Shown here: one piece after another, positions 34,481-42,489 of the stretch
Layout of the letters: each line of letters opens with the position of its first letter
How positions within the stretch are numbered: the first letter of the stretch is position 1
NCBI RefSeq assembly: GCF_018119395.1
Contig: NZ_JAGPWD010000009.1
Span: forward strand, 62,001-126,000
Direction of reading: 5' to 3'
Source: Massilia sp. ZL223
GTDB taxonomy: Bacteria; Pseudomonadota; Gammaproteobacteria; Burkholderiales; Burkholderiaceae_D
Length of the DNA: 64,000 bases
Position numbers and translations under genes: made by a program
The notes under the pieces: model-generated
Database searches by the model: none
Told to the model about the DNA's origin: nothing
Seen by the model: only the letters and a program-made list of their open reading frames with translations

Positions 34481-34515
34481 TCCCGGCCGAACTTCATATT
34501 CTCAAAGGAAACAAC

Positions 34516-35037
34516 ATAGCTACTGACAAGCAGAATCGCATCAATGGCGAGATCACCCACCCCGAAATGCGTCTGAACGGGGTCAACAACGAGCCGCTGG
34601 GCATTGTGAGCCTGGCAGAAGCGTTTCGCCTGGCTGAAGAAGCGAACGTGGACCTGGTGGAGATCGCGCCGAACGCGGTTCCTCCGGTCTGCCGCCTGAT
34701 GGACTACGGCAAGTTCAAGTATTCGGAACAGAAGAAGGCGCACGAAGCCAAGCTGAAGCAGAAGGTCATCCAGGTCAAGGAAATCAAGTTCCGTCCGGGC
34801 ACCGATGAAGGCGACTACAGCATCAAGCTGCGCAACCTCATCAAGTTCCTGGAAGAGGGCGACAAGACCAAGATCACCCTGCGTTTCCGCGGCCGCGAGA
34901 TGGCGCACCAGGACATCGGTATGCGCATGCTCGAGCGTCTGCGCGGTGATCTGGAGCCTTATGGCCAGGTCGAGCAGTTCCCGAAGCTCGAAGGTCGCCA
35001 GATGATCATGGTGGTCGCGCCGAAGAAGAAGAAGTAA
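34516..35037 (+). CDS. infC: translation initiation factor IF-3, AUA start
   Basis: A 173-residue IF-3. The N-domain ([38 protein letters not shown]) and C-domain ([28 protein letters not shown]) are complete. The first ATG in frame (34567) would delete 17 conserved N-terminal residues. Instead ATA 34516 is preceded at 6 nt by AAAGGA and begins [11 protein letters not shown] as homologues do. Rare start codons (AUU in E. coli) let IF-3 repress its own translation, and the same autoregulation is expected here. A strong terminator follows, instead of rpmI. Confidence 0.93.
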   Translation: MATDKQNRINGEITHPEMRLNGVNNEPLGIVSLAEAFRLAEEANVDLVEIAPNAVPPVCRLMDYGKFKYSEQKKAHEAKLKQKVIQVKEIKFRPGTDEGDYSIKLRNLIKFLEEGDKTKITLRFRGREMAHQDIGMRMLERLRGDLEPYGQVEQFPKLEGRQMIMVVAPKKKK

Positions 35038-35062
35038 TTCTTCCTTCAGTGTAGAAGTCAGG

Positions 35063-35107
35063 ACCGGATTCGGACCGTGGCGTTTGCCGCGGTCCGCGCC
35101 GGTTTTT
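35063..35107 (+). terminator. strong terminator after infC
   Basis: Inner stem of 11 bp (35071-35081 with 35086-35096, loop GTTT), outer stem ACCGG/CCGGT (35063-35067, 35099-35103), then TTTT. It cuts infC off from the downstream peptide cluster and from rpmI. Confidence 0.8.
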
Positions 35108-35617
35108 GCGTTTTCTGCATCGATTTCGTTTTCACTCCTCCTTTCGATTCCTTTCCAGCGGTACGTGCCGCCGGCCGTTCTCGCTGCGCCCCGGCCTCCC
35201 TCCTGCGGTGTGGCGTCTTTCCTCGTCTCTCTTGTCGCGAACCTGATGCAGCGTTCACGCGGCGGCCGCGCGCGCGGTTTTCAAATCTCACCCTCTGAAT
35301 TTTTCTCATGCCGGATTTCTCCGGCTGGCTTGCTTATTTTCTCTTTGAAATATGTATGCCGCATGATATTTCACGGATCAGGGACGTGAATATGGCATTT
35401 CGGCGATAAAAGGATCTTTGATTTTCCAGGCTCTTTCTATCGAATTCTATCGCGGAATGCTTGAAGGATATTCGCAATCAATAAAATTAACGCATGGCGA
35501 GTAATCGCAACATTTTCTGTTGTGGGTCAATTGGGTGCTTGTTATATTCAGCTCGCCCTTTCAAGCTGAATGGCGAATTGGGCGAAATATAATCAATTGA
35601 ATGAGACAAGGAAAGTT
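35108..35617. other. AT-richer non-coding stretch ahead of the graspetide cluster
   Basis: About 510 bp with no gene I can support. Short open frames on both strands (for example around 35077-35298 and 35058-35309) show no conserved sequence or ribosome-binding sites. From about 35300 to 35620 the DNA is clearly richer in A+T than the flanking genes, which agrees with acquired DNA. The cluster promoter lies near the end. Confidence 0.55.
35520..35548 (+). promoter_or_regulatory. candidate promoter of the graspetide cluster
   Basis: -35 TTGTGG (35520-35525), 17-bp spacer, -10 TATATT (35543-35548), followed by a leader of about 60 nt to the first peptide gene. Confidence 0.45.
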
Positions 35618-35800
35618 ATGCACCCATTTGCTTTAAATGACGAAGTTCTGGCCCAGATCGGCGGTGGCTTCCGCTTCGAGGACGTCATCATCGAAAACCC
35701 GCTGACCCCGATCGCACCGTTCCCGAAAACTCCGGGCGAAGAGACCACCATGGCGATCGGCGAAGAAGGCGGCGGCTACCCGGAGCCTTCGCTGGCCTGA
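35618..35800 (+). CDS. graspetide precursor 1 (full TTxxxxEE core)
   Basis: A 60-residue precursor peptide. Leader MHPFALNDEVLAQIGGG ends in a double-glycine-type site at about residues 16-17. The core has ETTMAIGEEGGGYPEP (42-57): two Thr at 43-44, then four residues, then two Glu at 49-50. This is the TTxxxxEE pattern of plesiocin-type omega-ester peptides, in which an ATP-grasp ligase joins Thr hydroxyls to Glu carboxylates. AAGGAAAG precedes ATG 35618. The three later paralogues keep only the inner Thr and Glu. Assignment as a RiPP precursor rests on family resemblance and on the ATP-grasp gene downstream. Confidence 0.8.
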   Translation: MHPFALNDEVLAQIGGGFRFEDVIIENPLTPIAPFPKTPGEETTMAIGEEGGGYPEPSLA

Positions 35801-35936
35801 TCGGCAGCGCGCCGGCCGCGCGCTGTGCTGCCCACATGACGTGGGTGAGGAGCGTGCCGGCCGGCGTCCGGTTCGTCCCATCGTCGGACGTTCCATTTTT
35901 TAGACAATCGTGTGCACCATTCCTGCAAGGATCGCC

Positions 35937-36053
35937 ATGCAAACCCTGAATACCCAAGAGATCGAACTGATCGCCGGCGCCGGAACCCCAATGCCGATCA
36001 TCATCCCGGGCGGCCCGCTTCCGTACAACCCGTACGTGGACGACATTGCCTGA
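35937..36053 (+). CDS. small double-glycine-type leader peptide without the graspetide core motif
   Basis: A 38-residue peptide. Leader MQTLNTQEIELIAGAG resembles double-glycine bacteriocin leaders (E-I-x-x-I-A-G-A/G). The tail is proline-rich (PMPIIIPGGPLPYNPYVDD). It has an AAGG site 6 nt before the ATG. It lacks the T-x-x-x-G-E motif of its neighbours and has a different leader, so it may be an unrelated exported peptide, a remnant, or a substrate with another modification. Possible acceptors are a single core Thr (residue 17) and the two Asp near the end. Confidence 0.6.
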   Translation: MQTLNTQEIELIAGAGTPMPIIIPGGPLPYNPYVDDIA

Positions 36054-36100
36054 GCATACGCTCCGACCTGGTACGCATCATTAAATCAAGAGAGAGAACA

Positions 36101-36280
36101 ATGCATCCTTTTTCGCTGACTGAAGAACAAATCAACGCCGTGTCCGGCGCAGGTACGTATATCGAAGACGAAATCGCCCGTCATCTCAACGGCGGCTACG
36201 GCACCATCGGCTCGCCCTGCATCCTGACTTGGGGTATTGGTGAAGCCGGCGGCTCCTACCCGGTCTACGACATGATGTAA
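36101..36280 (+). CDS. graspetide precursor 2 (single Thr/Glu pair)
   Basis: A 59-residue precursor. Leader MHPFSLTEEQINAVSGAG (cleavage expected near residue 17-18). Core ILTWGIGEAGGSYPVYD at 41-57 keeps Thr43 and Glu48 of the inner TxxxxE pair, while the outer positions are Leu42 and Ala49. Gly-Gly and an aromatic-Pro follow, as in precursor 1. The first 15 or so residues are nearly identical to precursors 3 and 4, showing paralogous origin with a leader kept for enzyme recognition and export. Confidence 0.8.
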   Translation: MHPFSLTEEQINAVSGAGTYIEDEIARHLNGGYGTIGSPCILTWGIGEAGGSYPVYDMM

Positions 36281-36416
36281 TTCTGCGCTGCCGGTATGGC
36301 CGGTCCGTTCCCGCCGACATTCGTCAGGGCATGCGCCGAATGCGGGGCGGAGCTGCCTTATCGGCGCGCATCAGGGGCGGTCAATCCGCCTCGCGATCGA
36401 TAAGAGAGAGACATAA

Positions 36417-36599
36417 ATGCATCCTTTTTCGCTGACTGAAGAACAGGTCGATGCCGTTTCCGGCGGCCGCCTGGATATTCACTATTACGACGATTTCACC
36501 AATGACGGCATGGGCGGCTACGGCTGGCCGAATCCTGTTATCACCTACGCTATCGGCGAAGCTGGCGGACCATTCGATCCGGCCAATTACATTATGTAA
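36417..36599 (+). CDS. graspetide precursor 3 (single Thr/Glu pair)
   Basis: A 60-residue precursor. Leader MHPFSLTEEQVDAVSGG has a true Gly-Gly at 16-17. Core VITYAIGEAGGPFDPAN at 41-57 keeps Thr43 and Glu48; the outer pair is Ile42/Ala49. The middle part (IHYYDDFTNDGMGGYGWPNP) differs from precursor 2. The ATG is preceded by AGAGAGA, the same upstream element as precursor 2. A terminator hairpin follows its stop. Confidence 0.8.
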   Translation: MHPFSLTEEQVDAVSGGRLDIHYYDDFTNDGMGGYGWPNPVITYAIGEAGGPFDPANYIM

Positions 36600-36631
36600 T
36601 TCGCCCTTGCTGGCCATGTAGGATCCGTTTT

Positions 36632-36662
36632 CGGCACCGTACACATGTTCGGTGCTGTTTTT
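36632..36662 (+). terminator. intrinsic terminator inside the graspetide cluster
   Basis: 8-bp stem CGGCACCG / CGGTGCTG (36632-36639, 36650-36657, one G-U pair) and five T. It lies between precursor genes 3 and 4, so much transcription may stop before precursor 4 and the ATP-grasp gene. Confidence 0.65.
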
Positions 36663-36735
36663 CCTTGGTATTACCGGAAACGGATAATGTGTCCGGCATA
36701 TCTGCGCCCACGAATAAAAACATGAGGAGTTAAAA

Positions 36736-36915
36736 ATGCATCCGTTTTCCCTGACTGAGCAGCAAATCGAAGCAGTTTCTGGCGGTAATGTCGAATTCGT
36801 TCCCGGCACGTTTTCGGCCGGCATGGTCACCGCCGAAGACGGTGAGAGCGGCAGCTGCTTCCCCGAGATGCCGTTCCCGGAGCCGGGTATTCCGCTCGAA
36901 GGCCTGACTTTCTGA
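36736..36915 (+). CDS. graspetide precursor 4 (single Thr/Glu pair)
   Basis: A 59-residue precursor. Leader MHPFSLTEQQIEAVSGG ends in Gly-Gly at 16-17. Core VTAEDGESGSCFPEMPF starts at 31; Thr32 and Glu37 align with the inner pair of the other precursors, and the outer positions are Val31 and Ser38. It is the most diverged core and contains Cys41 and extra Glu residues. GAGGAG (36724-36729) gives it the best ribosome-binding site of the set. It immediately precedes the ligase gene. Confidence 0.78.
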   Translation: MHPFSLTEQQIEAVSGGNVEFVPGTFSAGMVTAEDGESGSCFPEMPFPEPGIPLEGLTF

Positions 36916-36933
36916 TCGTCAGCCTGCGTCCGT

Positions 36934-36962
36934 GCGCCGCCGCCCAGTACCGGCGGCGGCGC
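36934..36962 (+). other. GC-only hairpin between precursor 4 and the ligase gene
   Basis: 11-bp stem (36934-36944 with 36952-36962; repeats of GCC/GGC) and 7-nt loop, without a T tract. It may act as an mRNA-end stabiliser or partial terminator that keeps peptide transcripts above ligase transcripts. Confidence 0.5.
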
Positions 36963-37080
36963 CGATTTGCGGGCGGGGGGGGCGCCAGCCCGGCCTTGCA
37001 GCGCGCAGCCCATCGGCTCTCCCCCTTGCTAACGCCACTGCAACAAAGCGCAGGCGCTATTTATTCCGTCTCGAAATTCT

Positions 37081-37995
37081 ATGAAACACTTGGTACTCGG
37101 CCATGCGCGTGATCCGCATGCGCAACACATGATGGCACGCCTCACCGCACGCGGACACCACGCCGCCTTGATTCAAACCCATGTCTTCCCATCCGCATTT
37201 GCCATGAGCCTGTTTCCGGGCCGTTCCCTCGGCTCCCTGCGCCTGGAGGACGGGAGCAGCATCGACCTGGAAGGCATTGGCTCGGTCTACTGGCGCAACT
37301 TCGGCGGCGTCGAGGCGGAGTCGACCAGGGCGACGCGCGGCACCCCGGCGGACATCGCCTATTACGACAGCATGGCTTGCATGCGGTCCTGGTTCCAGAT
37401 GAACAACCAGACCCGCTGGTTCAACAGCTGGGAGGCCTACCAGTCGCACCAGGAAAAGCCCCATCAGCTGGGCCTGGTCGCCAGGGAAGGGGTGCGGATT
37501 CCGCGCACCTATGTCGGCAACGATGCGCAGCACATCCTGGCCTTCGCCAAGATGGTGCCGGAACTGATCTTCAAGCCGGTCTACGGCGGTTCGCATACCC
37601 AGCGCATCACCGCGCACCACCTGGCCGGCGAGCACCTGGCCAAGGCCCTGAAGCAGGCGCCGATCACCCTGCAGGAATTCATCCCCGGGACCAACGTCCG
37701 GACCTATGTCATCGGCGACCAGTGCTTCACGGCCGAGTTGCATAGCGAGCAAATCGATTTCCGCGCCGACCGCGAGACCAGGGCGGCACCCATCGCGACG
37801 CCGCCCGAGGTGGCCGCCGCCGCCGCATCCATCATGCGCGTCCTGGGCCTGCGCTGGACCGCGATCGACTGGCGCCGCAGCCCGGAGGGCGAGTATTTCT
37901 TCCTGGAGGCGAATCCCAGCCCGATGTTCATCGGCTTCGAGCGCCAGTCCGGCTATCCGATCACGGATACCCTGATCGACGCGATGACGGCCTGA
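37081..37995 (+). CDS. ATP-grasp RiPP ligase (MvdC/MvdD-like, graspetide synthetase)
   Basis: A 304-residue ATP-grasp enzyme. The N-domain has GSVYWRNFGG (68-76), like the V-W-Y-R segment of graspetide synthetases. The grasp has IFKPVYGGS (163-171, ATP Lys), TLQEFIPG (196-203, adenine strand), NVRTYVIGDQCFTAEL (205-220), IDFR (225-228), TAIDWRR (260-266) and FFLEANPSP (273-281, metal-binding Glu and Asn). This order is that of the enzymes making Thr/Ser-Glu/Asp esters in microviridin and plesiocin; RimK-like ligases are the alternative. No ribosome-binding site is visible before ATG 37081, suggesting low expression. The four precursors just upstream are the likely substrates. Confidence 0.85.
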   Translation: MKHLVLGHARDPHAQHMMARLTARGHHAALIQTHVFPSAFAMSLFPGRSLGSLRLEDGSSIDLEGIGSVYWRNFGGVEAESTRATRGTPADIAYYDSMACMRSWFQMNNQTRWFNSWEAYQSHQEKPHQLGLVAREGVRIPRTYVGNDAQHILAFAKMVPELIFKPVYGGSHTQRITAHHLAGEHLAKALKQAPITLQEFIPGTNVRTYVIGDQCFTAELHSEQIDFRADRETRAAPIATPPEVAAAAASIMRVLGLRWTAIDWRRSPEGEYFFLEANPSPMFIGFERQSGYPITDTLIDAMTA

Positions 37996-38043
37996 GCGGG
38001 GAGGGCGGTGTTGCAGATGCCGCCTTCCCTTGCGCGCAAATTG

Positions 38044-38052
38044 TGCTAGAAT
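38044..38052 (+). promoter_or_regulatory. extended -10 promoter of rpmI-rplT-pheST
   Basis: TGC-TAGAAT (38044-38052), an extended -10 element; the -35 region (TTCCCT near 38025) is poor. Expected start near 38059, giving a leader of about 135 nt before rpmI, a place where L20 autoregulation acts in other bacteria; I cannot prove a specific fold. Confidence 0.5.
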
Positions 38053-38194
38053 CGACGGTTCCTGTTTTTAGAAGCAGGTTGTAGCGAGCTCGCTCTCGCT
38101 GCAGGACAAGTGAAAGTAGGCATCTAAGAGCAGCGTCGCTGCCACCTGCAATCCTGTCGTACATATGAGGCTGTCCATAAAAGGACAGATGACT

Positions 38195-38392
38195 ATGCCA
38201 AAAATGAAAACCAAGAGCTCCGCGAAAAAACGTTTTCGCGTGCGTCCGGGCGGTACCGTCAAGTCGGGCATGGCGTTCAAGCGTCACATCCTGACCAAGA
38301 AGACCACCAAGAACAAGCGCCAGCTGCGCGGCACCCGTAACATCAATGCGTCGGACGTCCAAAGCGTCTACCGCATGATGCCATCTGCTTAA
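38195..38392 (+). CDS. rpmI: ribosomal protein L35
   Basis: A 65-residue basic 50S protein. [20 protein letters not shown] and the [12 protein letters not shown]-type C-terminus are diagnostic. ATG 38195 is the conserved start, with AAGGA 9 nt upstream. Normally it follows infC directly; here almost 3.2 kb separates them. Confidence 0.96.
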   Translation: MPKMKTKSSAKKRFRVRPGGTVKSGMAFKRHILTKKTTKNKRQLRGTRNINASDVQSVYRMMPSA

Positions 38393-38413
38393 TCTCACAC
38401 AAAAGGAGCTACC

Positions 38414-38773
38414 ATGCCTCGAGTTAAACGTGGGGTTACTGCACGTGCCCGTCACAAGAAGGTTCTTGAACTTGCTAAAGGCTACCGTGGCCGTCGCAGC
38501 AAAGTATTCCGTATTGCCAAGCAAGCAGTCATGCGCGCTGGCCAGTACGCATACCGCGACCGCCGCAACAAGAAGCGCGTCTTCCGCGCTCTGTGGATCA
38601 CCCGTATCAACGCGGCTTCGCGTTCGCACGGCATGACCTACAGCGCATTCATGAACGGCCTGAAGAAGTCCGCGATTGAACTGGACCGTAAAGTCCTGGC
38701 CGACATGGCTGTGCACGACAAGCCGGCATTCGCCGCGATTGTCAACGCAGTCAAGGCCAAGCTGGCTGCCTAA
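38414..38773 (+). CDS. rplT: ribosomal protein L20
   Basis: A 119-residue 50S assembly protein. [33 protein letters not shown] and [18 protein letters not shown] are family hallmarks, and the length is typical. It is preceded by AAAAGGAG and follows rpmI by 21 nt. L20 represses its own operon in other bacteria. Confidence 0.97.
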   Translation: MPRVKRGVTARARHKKVLELAKGYRGRRSKVFRIAKQAVMRAGQYAYRDRRNKKRVFRALWITRINAASRSHGMTYSAFMNGLKKSAIELDRKVLADMAVHDKPAFAAIVNAVKAKLAA

Positions 38774-38827
38774 TTCAGTCAGTTAGCTAGCAAGACCAGC
38801 ACGGCGGCAACGCCGTGCGAAAAAGAG

Positions 38828-38860
38828 CGGGGCAAGGGTCAAACCTGTGCCCCGTTTTTT
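38828..38860 (+). terminator. terminator/attenuator between rplT and pheS
   Basis: Stem CGGGGCA / TGCCCCG (38828-38834, 38848-38854) with a 13-nt loop and six T, about 40 bp before pheS. A second hairpin (GCACGGCG/CGCCGTGC) lies just upstream without U-tract. The arrangement resembles a pheST attenuator, but I see no convincing Phe-rich leader peptide. Confidence 0.7.
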
Positions 38861-38900
38861 GATTGTGGCTCCTGCCACTCTAAACAGGAAAAGAATAAGC

Positions 38901-39917
38901 ATGAACTCGCTGGAAGAACTCGTCGTCGCGGCCCAGGCTGACTTTGCCGCCGCAGCGGACGCCGCCGCGCTCGAAAATGCAAAAGCCAAGTACCTGGGCA
39001 AGACCGGCCAGGTCACCGACCTGATGAAGGGTCTGGGCAAGCTGGATCCCGAGCAGCGCAAGGCGCAGGGCGCCCTGATCAATGCCGCCAAAGAAAAAAT
39101 CGAACAGGCACTGACCGGCCGCCGCGACGCGCTCGCCAACGCCATCCTCGAAGCCCGCCTCAACCTCGAGGCCATCGACGTGACCCTGCCGGGCCGCGGC
39201 CGCGCCAAGGGCGGCATCCACCCGGTGATGCGCACCTGGGAACGGGTCGAGCAGATCTTCCGCTCCATCGGCTTCGACGTGGCCGACGGCCCCGAGATCG
39301 AAACCGACTGGACCAACTTCACCGCACTGAACAGCCCGGAAAACCACCCGGCGCGTTCGATGCAGGACACCTTCTACATCGAGGGCAGCGACAGCCAGGG
39401 CAAGCCGCTGCTGCTGCGTACCCACACCAGCCCGATGCAGGTGCGCTATGCGCGCACCCACACCCCGCCGATCAAGGTGATCGCGCCGGGCCGCACCTAC
39501 CGCGTCGACAGCGACGCCACCCACTCGCCGATGTTCCACCAGGTCGAAGGCCTGTGGATCGGCGAGGACATCAGCTTTGCCGACCTCAAGGGCGTGTACC
39601 TGAACTTCGTCAAGGCCTTCTTCGAGACCGACGACCTGCAGGTCCGCTTCCGTCCGTCCTACTTCCCGTTCACCGAACCCTCGGCCGAAATCGACATCGC
39701 CTTCGGCAGCGGTCCGCTGAAGGGCCGCTGGCTGGAAGTCTCGGGCGCCGGCCAGGTGCACCCGACCGTGGTGCGCAACTTCGGCCTGGACCCGGAAAAG
39801 TTCATCGGCTTCGCGTTCGGCTCCGGCCTCGAGCGCCTGACGATGCTGCGTTATGGGATCAACGACCTTCGCCTCTTCTATGAAGGCGATCTCCGTTTCC
39901 TCAAGCAGTTCAACTAA
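38901..39917 (+). CDS. pheS: phenylalanyl-tRNA synthetase alpha chain
   Basis: A 338-residue class II synthetase subunit. The N-terminal coiled-coil ([17 protein letters not shown]) precedes the catalytic domain with [41 protein letters not shown] and [18 protein letters not shown]. It charges tRNA-Phe with PheT as an alpha2beta2 enzyme. ATG 38901 follows AGGAAAAG. Confidence 0.96.
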   Translation: MNSLEELVVAAQADFAAAADAAALENAKAKYLGKTGQVTDLMKGLGKLDPEQRKAQGALINAAKEKIEQALTGRRDALANAILEARLNLEAIDVTLPGRGRAKGGIHPVMRTWERVEQIFRSIGFDVADGPEIETDWTNFTALNSPENHPARSMQDTFYIEGSDSQGKPLLLRTHTSPMQVRYARTHTPPIKVIAPGRTYRVDSDATHSPMFHQVEGLWIGEDISFADLKGVYLNFVKAFFETDDLQVRFRPSYFPFTEPSAEIDIAFGSGPLKGRWLEVSGAGQVHPTVVRNFGLDPEKFIGFAFGSGLERLTMLRYGINDLRLFYEGDLRFLKQFN

Positions 39918-39937
39918 ACCCCTCGAAGAAGAAGATT

Positions 39938-42379
39938 ATGCAATTCTCCGAAAACTGGCTCCGTTCCATGGTCGATCCGAAGATGAATTCGGACGAACTG
40001 TCGCACCTGCTCACCATGTCCGGCCTGGAAGTGGAAGAAGTGGAACCGGTCGCGCCCCCGTTCTCGAACGTGGTGGTGGCCGAAGTCAAGGAAGTGGCCA
40101 AGCACCCGGACGCCGACCGCCTCAACGTTTGCCAGGTGGACGTGGGCACCGGCACCCTGCTGAACATCGTGTGCGGCGCGCCGAACGTGCGCGCCGGCAT
40201 GAAGGCGATCTGCGCCAAGGCCGGCGCCGTGCTGCCGCCGGGCGCCGACGGCAAGCCCTTCGAAATCAAGGTCGGCAAGCTGCGCGGCGTCGAGTCGCAG
40301 GGCATGATGTGCTCGGCCAAGGAACTGAAGATCTCGGAAGAGAGCAGCGGCCTGATGGAACTGCCGGCCGACGCGCCGGTGGGCGCCAACATCCGCGACT
40401 ACCTCGGCCTGAACGACCTGAAGTTCACCATCAAGCTGACCCCGAACAAGGCGGACTGCCTGTCGGTGCTGGGCGTGGCGCGCGAAGTCGCCGCCCTGAC
40501 CGGTTCGCCGCTGCACGTGCCGACCACGCGCCTGGTTCCGGTGACCAGCGACGACAAGCTGCCGGTGAAGGTGTCGGCCCCGGACCTGTGCGGCCGTTTC
40601 GCCGGCCGCATCATCCGCGGCCTGAACGCGCGCGCCGCCACTCCGGAGTGGATGAAGCGCCGCCTGGAGCGCAGCGGCCAGCGTTCGGTGTCGGCCCTGG
40701 TCGACATCTCGAACTATGTCATGCTGGAAGTCGGCCGTCCCTCGCACGTGTTCGACCTCGCCAAGATCCACGGCGGCCTCGATGTCCGCTGGGGCAGGAA
40801 GGGCGAACAGCTCAAGCTCCTGAACGGCAACACCATCGAGATCGACGAGTGGGTCGGCGTGATCGCCGACGACAAGGAAATCGAGTCCCTGGCCGGCATC
40901 ATGGGCGGCGACTCGACGGCCGTGTCCCTCGACACCACCGACATCTACCTGGAAGCCGCATTCTGGTGGCCGAACGCCATCCAGGGCCGTGCGCGCCGCT
41001 ACAACTTCTCGACCGATGCCGCGCACCGCTTCGAGCGCGGCGTCGACTACGCGACCATCCCCGAGCACATCGAGCGCATCACCTCCTTGATCGTGGAAAT
41101 CTGCGGCACCGGCGATACCAGGGTCGGCCCGCTGGACGACCAGATCGTCAACCTGCCGCAGCGCCAGCCCGTGACCATGCGCACCGCGCGCGCCGCCAAG
41201 GTGATCGGCGTGCCCCTGACCGATGAAGTCGTGGCCGACATCTTCACCCGCCTGCAGCTGCCGTTCACGCATGAAGCCCGTGGCGACGGACCGGGGGTGT
41301 TCAGCGTGACCTCGCCGACCTACCGCTTCGATATCGAGATCGAGGAAGACCTGATCGAGGAAGTGGCGCGCGTCTACGGCTTCGAGAACATCCCGACCCT
41401 GCCGCCGGTGGCGCCGAGCGCGATGCTGATCGAGCCGGAAAACACCCGCTCGCTGTTCGCGATCCGCCATGAGCTGGCCGACCTGGGTTACCAGGAAGTG
41501 GTCAACATGAGCTTCGTGGAAGCCCAGTGGGAGCAGGACTTCGCCGCGAACGCCGAGCCGATCCGCCTGCAGAACCCGATCGCCAGCCAGATGAGCGTGA
41601 TGCGCTCGAACCTGATCGGCAGCCTGGTCGCCAACGTGCGCTACAACGTCAACCGCAAGGCCGGCCGCGTGCGCGTGTTCGAAGTCGGCGCCGTGTTCCA
41701 CCGCAACCCGCAAGCCGTGGACGGCCCGCTGGCGGTGGCCGGTTTCGACCAGCCCAAGCGCGTCGCCGCCATCGCCTATGGCCCGGCCGTGGACGAGCAG
41801 TGGGGCGAAAAGACCCGTGCGGTCGACTACTTCGACGTCAAGGCCGACCTGGAAGCCCTGTTCGCGCCGCGCGTCCCGCGCTTCGTGAAAGGCGAGCATC
41901 CGGCCCTGCACCCGGGCCGCAGCGCCGTCGTCGAGCTGGACGGCAAGGTGGTCGGCTTCATCGGCGAATTGCATCCGCGCTGGCTGCAGAAGTACGACCT
42001 GCCGCAGGCCCCGGTGCTGTTCGAGGTGGATGCCGAAGCCCTGCGCCAGCGCAAGGTGCCGAGCTATGCCGAGATCTCCAAGTTCCCGGGCGCCACGCGC
42101 GACCTGGCGCTGGTGGTCAAGCAGGACGTGGCGGCCCAGGCCGTGCTCGACGCCTTCCAGGCCGAGCTGGCCGCCAACGCCGCTGGCAAGATCGTGCAAG
42201 GCATTGTTTTGTTTGATGAATATCGCGGCAAGGGCCTGGAGACGGATGAAAAAAGTCTTGCTTTCCGCTTTAGCTTGCAAGATACTCAATCGACGCTGCA
42301 GGACGACGCCGTGGACGCCATCATGGGTGCATTGGCCGAGGCCGCGAAGAACAAGCTCAACGCGAAGCTGCGTGCATAA
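39938..42379 (+). CDS. pheT: phenylalanyl-tRNA synthetase beta chain
   Basis: An 813-residue subunit with the usual order: [14 protein letters not shown] (B1), tRNA-binding domain ([20 protein letters not shown]), B3/B4 editing domain ([15 protein letters not shown]), B5 domain, and C-terminal ferredoxin-like anticodon domain ([16 protein letters not shown]). It carries tRNA recognition and Tyr editing. The start is 20 nt after pheS. Confidence 0.96.
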   Translation: MQFSENWLRSMVDPKMNSDELSHLLTMSGLEVEEVEPVAPPFSNVVVAEVKEVAKHPDADRLNVCQVDVGTGTLLNIVCGAPNVRAGMKAICAKAGAVLPPGADGKPFEIKVGKLRGVESQGMMCSAKELKISEESSGLMELPADAPVGANIRDYLGLNDLKFTIKLTPNKADCLSVLGVAREVAALTGSPLHVPTTRLVPVTSDDKLPVKVSAPDLCGRFAGRIIRGLNARAATPEWMKRRLERSGQRSVSALVDISNYVMLEVGRPSHVFDLAKIHGGLDVRWGRKGEQLKLLNGNTIEIDEWVGVIADDKEIESLAGIMGGDSTAVSLDTTDIYLEAAFWWPNAIQGRARRYNFSTDAAHRFERGVDYATIPEHIERITSLIVEICGTGDTRVGPLDDQIVNLPQRQPVTMRTARAAKVIGVPLTDEVVADIFTRLQLPFTHEARGDGPGVFSVTSPTYRFDIEIEEDLIEEVARVYGFENIPTLPPVAPSAMLIEPENTRSLFAIRHELADLGYQEVVNMSFVEAQWEQDFAANAEPIRLQNPIASQMSVMRSNLIGSLVANVRYNVNRKAGRVRVFEVGAVFHRNPQAVDGPLAVAGFDQPKRVAAIAYGPAVDEQWGEKTRAVDYFDVKADLEALFAPRVPRFVKGEHPALHPGRSAVVELDGKVVGFIGELHPRWLQKYDLPQAPVLFEVDAEALRQRKVPSYAEISKFPGATRDLALVVKQDVAAQAVLDAFQAELAANAAGKIVQGIVLFDEYRGKGLETDEKSLAFRFSLQDTQSTLQDDAVDAIMGALAEAAKNKLNAKLRA

Positions 42380-42489
42380 GACATCTCTCCAGAACTCGTT
42401 TGACTTGAAGGCAGGGCTTCAAAATTAATAACAACGACGTTGATTCGGCCGTACTCCAGGAGGCCCTCGCGGCCGACCTGGATCGCGCA

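Noticed and set aside
35058-35309. Short frames on both strands after infC
   Set aside because: Composition-driven, mutually overlapping and without conserved motifs or ribosome-binding sites; they also run into the infC terminator.
36381-37013. 210-codon open frame on the minus strand over the peptide genes
   Set aside because: It covers precursors 3 and 4, whose leaders are conserved on the plus strand. The antisense product has no family signal.
39914-42289. 791-codon open frame on the minus strand opposite pheT
   Set aside because: Shadow of pheT; no recognisable protein family and no ribosome-binding site.
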